Shown one piece after another: positions 35,461 through 39,628 of a stretch of 39,628 nucleotides of DNA. This DNA is from Klenkia sp. PcliD-1-E (GTDB lineage Bacteria; Actinomycetota; Actinomycetes; Mycobacteriales; Geodermatophilaceae), in the NCBI RefSeq assembly GCF_024124375.1, contig NZ_JAMXRZ010000028.1, positions 1 to 39,628 on the forward strand, written 5' to 3'. The notes under the pieces were generated by a model, which was given only the letters and a program-made list of their open reading frames with translations, did not search any database and was not told the DNA's origin. The number at the start of each line of letters is the position of its first letter. Position 1 is the stretch's first letter. The translations under genes and the position numbers were made by a program.

Positions 35461-36459
35461 TCAGGTGGTCAGCACCATCCGGAAGCGGGCCTTGCCGTCC
35501 ATCATCCGGGCGAAGGCGGAGGCGGCCTCCTCCAGCGGGGCGGTCTCGACCATCGGCCGGACGCCGAGGCGGGCGGCGACCCGCAGGGTGTCCTCGGAGT
35601 CCTTCGCGGTGCCCGAGGCGTGGCCGGCGACGACCCGGCTGGCCGAGATGAGGTCGGTGGCGGGCAGCGTCAGCGGCTGCTCGGGGGCGCCGAGGACCAC
35701 CAGCCGGCCGCGGGGGGCCAGGCCCGGGACGGTCGCGGCCATCGCCTCGGCGTCGGTGACGGTGGCCAGCACCGCGCTCGCCCCGCCCAGCTTGCCCAGC
35801 TCCTCGCCCACGTCGACGGCGGTGCTGTCCAGGTAGTGGTGGGCGCCGAGCTGCCGGGCGAAGTCGCCCTTCTCCGCGCCGCGGGCGACGGCCACGGTCT
35901 CGAAGCCGAGCTTCGAGGCGAACTGCACGCCCAGGTGGCCCAGGCCGCCGAGGCCGAGGACGGCGACCAGGTCGCCGATCCGGGCGCCGCTCTCCCGCAG
36001 GCCGTGGAAGGTGGTGACCCCTGCGCACATCAGCGGCGCGGCATCGGTGTCGGACAGGCCGTCGGGGATGCGGGCCAGCGCGTCGGCGGGGGCGACCAGG
36101 TAATCGGCGTAGCCGCCGTCGGCGCTCAGGCCGGTGACCCCCATCCGCTGGCAGGAGATGAAGTCCCCCGTTCGGCACGGGTCGCACACGTGGCAGGCGC
36201 CGCCGAACCAGCCCACGCCCACCCGGGTGCCGGGCTGCCACTGCTCGACGCCCTCGCCAACCGCCTCGACGACGCCGGCGGCCTCGTGGCCGGGCACCCG
36301 CGGGTACTCGCTGGCCATGCCACCCAGCGCCCACGCGTCGCTGTGGCACACGCCGTTGGCGCTCACCCGCACCAGCACCTGCCCGCGACCGGGCTCCGGG
36401 CGGCCCCGCTCGACGACCTCGAAGTCGGCCCCGGCCGACGGCACCTGCACTGCTCGCAT
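35461..36459 (-). CDS. Zinc-dependent alcohol dehydrogenase
   Basis: A 332-residue medium-chain dehydrogenase of the AdhP/AdhT type. Catalytic zinc ligands are in GVCHSDAW (Cys) and PGHEAAGVV (His-Glu). The structural zinc site is four cysteines in CHVCDPCRTGDFISC. The NAD-binding loop is GLGGLGHLGVQFA. ATG 36459 follows GGAG; an earlier in-frame ATG at 36489 would add ten unlike residues. It lies upstream of galB on the same strand but is separated by a hairpin, so it may be an independent unit. Oxidation of aromatic or aliphatic primary alcohols is expected. Confidence 0.92.
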   Translation of the reverse strand: MRAVQVPSAGADFEVVERGRPEPGRGQVLVRVSANGVCHSDAWALGGMASEYPRVPGHEAAGVVEAVGEGVEQWQPGTRVGVGWFGGACHVCDPCRTGDFISCQRMGVTGLSADGGYADYLVAPADALARIPDGLSDTDAAPLMCAGVTTFHGLRESGARIGDLVAVLGLGGLGHLGVQFASKLGFETVAVARGAEKGDFARQLGAHHYLDSTAVDVGEELGKLGGASAVLATVTDAEAMAATVPGLAPRGRLVVLGAPEQPLTLPATDLISASRVVAGHASGTAKDSEDTLRVAARLGVRPMVETAPLEEAASAFARMMDGKARFRMVLTT

Positions 36460-36622
36460 CGCACGCTCCTCGTCGGTGGGGCGTCGCATGCGCCCCGCTG
36501 CACCCCGCCTACCCGGCCGTCACCGGCGCACGCCCGGACCGGCGGGTCCGCCCGGGGGGCGGAGGCGGGATCCGTCCGGGGACCGATGTGCCGGGGGTGC
36601 ACCCGGTCCCACCATCGACGTC

Positions 36623-37246
36623 GTGACCATCGCCCTGCTGCCCCGCACCCGGACCGGCTCGACCCCCGTCCGCCTCCTGCTCGTCGCCGTCGCGGTCGGG
36701 CTGGCCGTCGGCGCGCTGACCTCCCCGGCGCAGACGCTGCTGGGCGGGACGGCGCTGGCCGGCCTGGCGAACGCGGTCGGGCCCTGGCTGCTGGCGCCGT
36801 TCGTCCTCGGCGCCCGGGCGCGGTCACCGCGGGTCGCCGTCCTGGCCGGGGTGCTGGCCTGCACGGCGCAGGTGCCGGGCTACTACCTGGTGGCCGCGGC
36901 CCGGGGGTTCGCCGCGAGCACGCCGTGGGTGCTGGTGTGGACCGCCGGCGGACTCGTCGGCGGCGCCGTGCTGGGGCTGGCCGGGTGGGCCTGGTGGACC
37001 CGGACGGACCGTTGGCGGGGGGCCGGGGCGGGGCTGCTGGTCGCGGTGTGGCTGACCGAGGCCCTGGTCGTGTTCGGCGCGGTGCTGCGGTACACGGACT
37101 CCGCGGTGGTGTCCGGGGTGGTCGGGCTGGGGCTGCTCGTCGGGCTGGGGCGGCACGGCCGGCAGTGGGGCGCGGTGCTGCGCTGGCTGGCACCCGCGCT
37201 GGCCCTCGGCACGGCGGGCTTCCTGGCCCTGCACGCCGTGCTGTGA
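36623..37246 (+). CDS. Multi-pass membrane protein, possibly DUF6518
   Basis: A 207-residue hydrophobic protein with about six membrane segments and no catalytic motif I recognise. The stretch LLAPFVLGARARSPRVAVL with ACTAQVPGYYLVAAARGFAA resembles actinobacterial DUF6518 proteins, but this is from memory and not certain. GTG 36623 is chosen because the frame upstream of it overlaps the dehydrogenase gene antisense. It is divergent from that gene and is followed 29 bases later by the dienelactone hydrolase. Confidence 0.75.
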   Translation: MTIALLPRTRTGSTPVRLLLVAVAVGLAVGALTSPAQTLLGGTALAGLANAVGPWLLAPFVLGARARSPRVAVLAGVLACTAQVPGYYLVAAARGFAASTPWVLVWTAGGLVGGAVLGLAGWAWWTRTDRWRGAGAGLLVAVWLTEALVVFGAVLRYTDSAVVSGVVGLGLLVGLGRHGRQWGAVLRWLAPALALGTAGFLALHAVL

Positions 37247-37263
37247 GGGCCGGGGGCCGGGCG

Positions 37264-37269
37264 TAGCTT
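37264..37269 (+). promoter_or_regulatory. Putative -10 element of the dienelactone hydrolase gene
   Basis: TAGCTT, 6 bases before the ATG, compatible with a leaderless transcript as proposed for ligA and the TAXI gene. Confidence 0.35.
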
Positions 37270-37275
37270 CCGGGC

Positions 37276-38040
37276 ATGACCCCTGAACTGCAGCGCGTCC
37301 TGGACACCGTGCCCCCCGCCGAGGTGGAGACCGGCACCGTGGGGACCACCGTCGGCGGCACCGAGCTGGAGGCGTACCTGGCCGCGCCGGCCGGGGTCGA
37401 GGGGCGCCGTCCGGGTGTGCTGGTGCTGCACGACTGGTCCGGGATGACCGACCACGTGCGGGTGCGCGCCCAGATGCTCGCCCGGCTGGGCCACGTCGCG
37501 CTGGCCGGCGACGTGTTCGGCAAGGACGACCAGCCGACCGACGCGGGGGAGTCGCAGCGGCTGGCCGGGGAGCTCTACGGCGACGTCGCGCTGTTCCGGG
37601 AGCGCGTGCTGGCCAACCTGGAGCTGCTGCGCGCCGACCCCCGGGTGGACCCCGCGCGGGTGGTCGTCATGGGCTACTGCCTGGGCGGCAGCGGGGCGCT
37701 GGAGGCGGCGCGGGCCGGGGCCGACGTCGCCGGGGTGGTGTCCTTCCACGGCGGCCTCAACACCGGTGCGCCCGCGGAGCCGGGCAGCATCACCGCCCCG
37801 CTGCTGGTGCTCACCGGCGCCGACGACCCGATGGTGCCGGTCTCGGCCGTCGAGGAGTTCGAGGACGAGCTGCGGACGGCGGGCGCGCCCGACTGGCAGG
37901 TGGTCACCTACAGCGGCGCGCTGCACGCCTTCGCCGTCCCCGGCGTCGACGCCCCCGAGCACGGTGCGGCCTACCAGGAGACCGCCGACCGGCGGTCCTG
38001 GCGGGCGCTGCAGGACTTCCTCGGCGAGGTCCTCGCCTGA
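37276..38040 (+). CDS. Dienelactone hydrolase family protein
   Basis: A 254-residue alpha/beta hydrolase of the dienelactone hydrolase family. The nucleophile is Cys135 in MGYCLGGS, the acid is in TGADDPMVP and the His in SGALHAFAVPG, the classical Cys-Asp-His triad. The leading GVLVLHDWSGMTDHVR and DVFGK are typical. True dienelactone hydrolases open lactones in chloroaromatic and maleylacetate routes, but many genomic members have other ester substrates. No maleylacetate reductase is nearby, so a link to the lig cluster is only suggestive. Confidence 0.92.
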   Translation: MTPELQRVLDTVPPAEVETGTVGTTVGGTELEAYLAAPAGVEGRRPGVLVLHDWSGMTDHVRVRAQMLARLGHVALAGDVFGKDDQPTDAGESQRLAGELYGDVALFRERVLANLELLRADPRVDPARVVVMGYCLGGSGALEAARAGADVAGVVSFHGGLNTGAPAEPGSITAPLLVLTGADDPMVPVSAVEEFEDELRTAGAPDWQVVTYSGALHAFAVPGVDAPEHGAAYQETADRRSWRALQDFLGEVLA

Positions 38041-38049
38041 CATCCCTGA

Positions 38050-38118
38050 CGATCACCGCGAGGTGCGGGGTCGACGGGCCGGCCGACGGCGTGCCCGACC
38101 TGCGGACGACGACGATCG
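38050..38118. repeat. 69-bp palindromic intergenic element, copy 2
   Basis: Aligned without gaps to 32149-32217, 48 of 69 positions agree, best in the outer arm (GATCA-CG-GAGGTGC) and at CGTG-CCGA. The stems are less perfect than in copy 1. As with copy 1, it lies just after a stop codon, between the dienelactone hydrolase and a minus-strand ORF. Confidence 0.6.
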
Positions 38119-38141
38119 ACGACGCCTGGTCGCGGGCGGTC

Positions 38142-38303
38142 TCAGGCCGGCTCGGGCACGCCGCCGGGGTCGCCGCCCGGGTCCTCCGGGGTGGGCTCGA
38201 CCGGCGCCGGGGGCAGGGTGTCCGGCGTGTCGGGGAGCAGCTCACCCGGGTCGTCGGGGATGGGCTGGCTGGGGTCCAGGGGACCGGGCATCGGGGCGAC
38301 CAT
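38142..38303 (-). CDS. Small Pro/Asp-rich ORF
   Basis: A 53-residue ORF from ATG 38303 with a strikingly biased composition: almost every third residue is Pro, with many Asp, Glu and Gly and no Lys or Arg (for example PLDPSQPIPDDPGELLPDTP). No signal peptide or known domain. It fits cleanly between copy 2 of the repeat and the zinc-finger gene on the same strand. It could be an unstructured acidic protein, or a chance frame in GC-rich DNA; the ribosome site is weak (GGGAGGG about 15 bases upstream). Confidence 0.4.
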   Translation of the reverse strand: MVAPMPGPLDPSQPIPDDPGELLPDTPDTLPPAPVEPTPEDPGGDPGGVPEPA

Positions 38304-38390
38304 GCCGGGAGTGAAGCAGCCCTCCCGCAGCGCCGCAGTCCACGGCCCGGCCGTCCCGCGCTCCCGGACGACGACGCCCCCGACCGGCCG

Positions 38391-38738
38391 TCACCGCCCC
38401 AGCCGCGCCACCCAGTCCGCCGGGACCCGGTCGGCCGGTCCGGGGGCGGACTGGTCGGCCGGGTGGCTGTGCGGCGCCGCCAGCTCGGGACCCTCGAAGC
38501 CTTGCTGCGTCCGGTAGTCGTAGAACCAGTCCTCGCCCGGCTCGAAGCTCTGGATGACCGGGTGGCCGGTGGCCTCGGCGTGCGCGGTGGCGTGCTTGCC
38601 GAGGGAGTCGTCGCAGCACCCCACGTGCCCGCACTGCGCGCAGCGGCGCAGGTGGAGCCACCACGAGGAGCCCGCTTCGCACTCGACGCAGCCGGGGCCG
38701 GTGGGCGGGACGGTGGGGTCGATGCCGGTGTCGGTCAC
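38391..38738 (-). CDS. UBP-type zinc-finger protein
   Basis: A 115-residue protein that is almost entirely a UBP-type zinc finger. CVECEAGSSWWLHLRRCAQC, HVGCCDDSLGKHATAH, ATGHPVIQSFEPGEDWFYDY hold the Cys/His ligands in the order of the eukaryotic ubiquitin-binding ZnF-UBP domain. Stand-alone forms are common in actinobacteria, function unknown, presumably binding a free protein C-terminus. GTG 38738 places the finger about 18 residues in; longer forms to 38828 would overlap the divergent epimerase start. Confidence 0.88.
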   Translation of the reverse strand: MTDTGIDPTVPPTGPGCVECEAGSSWWLHLRRCAQCGHVGCCDDSLGKHATAHAEATGHPVIQSFEPGEDWFYDYRTQQGFEGPELAAPHSHPADQSAPGPADRVPADWVARLGR

Positions 38739-38818
38739 CGGGTCAGCCTGCCGCGCCCGACCCGCCTGCGGAACCCCGCCGGGCTGCGGGGTCGGGGTTC
38801 CCGACGCAGGGTGGGGGC

Positions 38819-39628
38819 ATGAGCTCACCCACCCCCGTCGTCGTGGTCACCGGTGCCAACGGTCTGGTCGGCACCGCCGTGTGCCGGGCACTCGCCGACC
38901 GGGGGGCCGAGGTCCGCGCCGTCGTCCGCCGGCCGGGCACCGCGCCCGAGCTGGGCGGCGTCACCGAGCACGTGGGGGACGTCGCCGACGTGCTCGGTGG
39001 TGCCGACGCCCTGGTCACCACCGTGCACCCGATGGGGTCCTCGCGGGAGGCGCAGCACGAGGTCGGGGTCGAGGGCACCGCGCGGCAGGCCTGCGCCGCC
39101 CGGGACGCCGGGGTGCAGCGGCTGGTGCACGTCTCCACCGCCGGGGTGTACGACCGGTCCCCGGAGCAGGGCGACCTCGCCGAGGACGCCCCGCTGCTGC
39201 CGGAGGGCAGCGGCGACTACCCCGACACCAAGAACGCCGCCGACGAGGCGCTCGCGCAGGTCGAGGGCCTGACGACGGTGCTGGTCCGCCCGCCGGCGAT
39301 CGCCGGGGCCGGCCCGACGTCGGCGTGGAACACCCTGCGGCCGCAGGCCTTCGTCGACGGCGACCGCGGCGTGAACCCGGCGAAGAGCTGGCCGTGGGTG
39401 CACGTCGAGGACCTGGCCGCGATGATCGCCGACGTGGCGGTGGGCGCCGTCGTCACCTCCGACGACCCGGAGCAGGGCCCGGTCCCCGGCGGGACGACAC
39501 CGGTGCTGGTGGCCGGGGAGCCGGCGACCTGGGGCGACTACCTGGGCGCCGTCGGCGAGGCGGTCGGCATCGAGCCCGAGTGGACCGAGGAACCGGTGTG
39601 GACCGGTCAGCTGCTCACCGACCGCGCC
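38819..39628 (+). CDS. NAD-dependent epimerase/dehydratase family protein, 3' end missing
   Basis: At least 270 residues, open at the window's end. An extended SDR: VTGANGLVG near the N-terminus, VRAVVRRPG after strand 2, catalytic Ser/Thr in VHVSTAGVYD, and Y-x-x-x-K in YPDTK. LVRPPAIAGAGPTSAW and WVHVEDLAAMI are typical of the group that includes atypical NAD(P)-dependent epimerases and NmrA/TMR-like proteins. ATG 38819 begins the Rossmann strand after eight residues. Substrate unknown, and no sugar or isoprenoid genes are near. Confidence 0.9.
   Translation, partial: MSSPTPVVVVTGANGLVGTAVCRALADRGAEVRAVVRRPGTAPELGGVTEHVGDVADVLGGADALVTTVHPMGSSREAQHEVGVEGTARQACAARDAGVQRLVHVSTAGVYDRSPEQGDLAEDAPLLPEGSGDYPDTKNAADEALAQVEGLTTVLVRPPAIAGAGPTSAWNTLRPQAFVDGDRGVNPAKSWPWVHVEDLAAMIADVAVGAVVTSDDPEQGPVPGGTTPVLVAGEPATWGDYLGAVGEAVGIEPEWTEEPVWTGQLLTDRA

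Overview
The window is very GC-rich (well over 70 % by eye), with tightly packed genes, frequent GTG starts and ATGA/GTGA/TGATG stop-start overlaps. It also holds a DUF222-HNH protein, a UBP-type zinc-finger protein and a perfect actinobacterial SOS box. These point to a high-GC actinobacterium, most likely a Geodermatophilaceae-like soil organism; that placement is inference. I see no tRNA, rRNA, CRISPR array, insertion sequence or prophage gene.

Layout. 1-4632: end of an amidase, a Kup potassium transporter, a small protein with a consensus LexA box directly upstream, and an SDR oxidoreductase divergent from an XRE regulator. 4721-9927: an MHS-family carboxylate-type symporter, an OmpR/histidine-kinase pair, an orphan TAXI solute-binding lipoprotein convergent with the kinase, and a Nei-type DNA glycosylase. 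9932-13034: a LysR regulator divergent from a very clear 2,2-dialkylglycine decarboxylase (dgdR/dgdA arrangement), a small ORF and a HAD hydrolase. 13054-22071: a large hairpin, a CocE-type hydrolase, a complete branched-chain-amino-acid-type ABC importer (two ATPases, two permeases, binding lipoprotein) and a NarL-type two-component system. 22180-23799: DUF222-HNH protein. 24320-36459: an aromatic-catabolism region. 36623-39628: a membrane protein, a dienelactone hydrolase, small ORFs and a partial NAD-dependent epimerase.

The centrepiece is 24320-35358. A LigM-type tetrahydrofolate-dependent aryl O-demethylase is divergent from ligA-ligB (extradiol 4,5-dioxygenase), folP, a second LigM-like demethylase, metF, folD and purU. 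Converging on these is galB-ligK-alpha/beta hydrolase-CatC-like isomerase-SDR. Read together, methoxylated aromatic acids (vanillate, syringate or 3-O-methylgallate types) would give their methyl group to THF. MetF and FolD would oxidise the one-carbon unit and PurU would release it as formate, regenerating THF, while FolP would support the folate pool. The demethylated ring would be opened by LigAB and taken through 4-oxalomesaconate (GalB hydratase) and LigK aldolase to pyruvate and oxaloacetate. The one-carbon half ends in a formyl-THF hydrolase rather than a formyl-THF synthetase. Its FolD homologue lacks the catalytic Lys, Gln and Asp of the family, and no LigC or LigI is present. These are the most unusual points of the window.

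Smaller structural signals include two related 69-bp palindromic intergenic elements (32149-32217 and 38050-38118), several long GC-rich hairpins acting as probable terminators, an in-frame hexanucleotide repeat in livM, and a recurrent TAG(C/G)NT-type -10 hexamer close to several starts.
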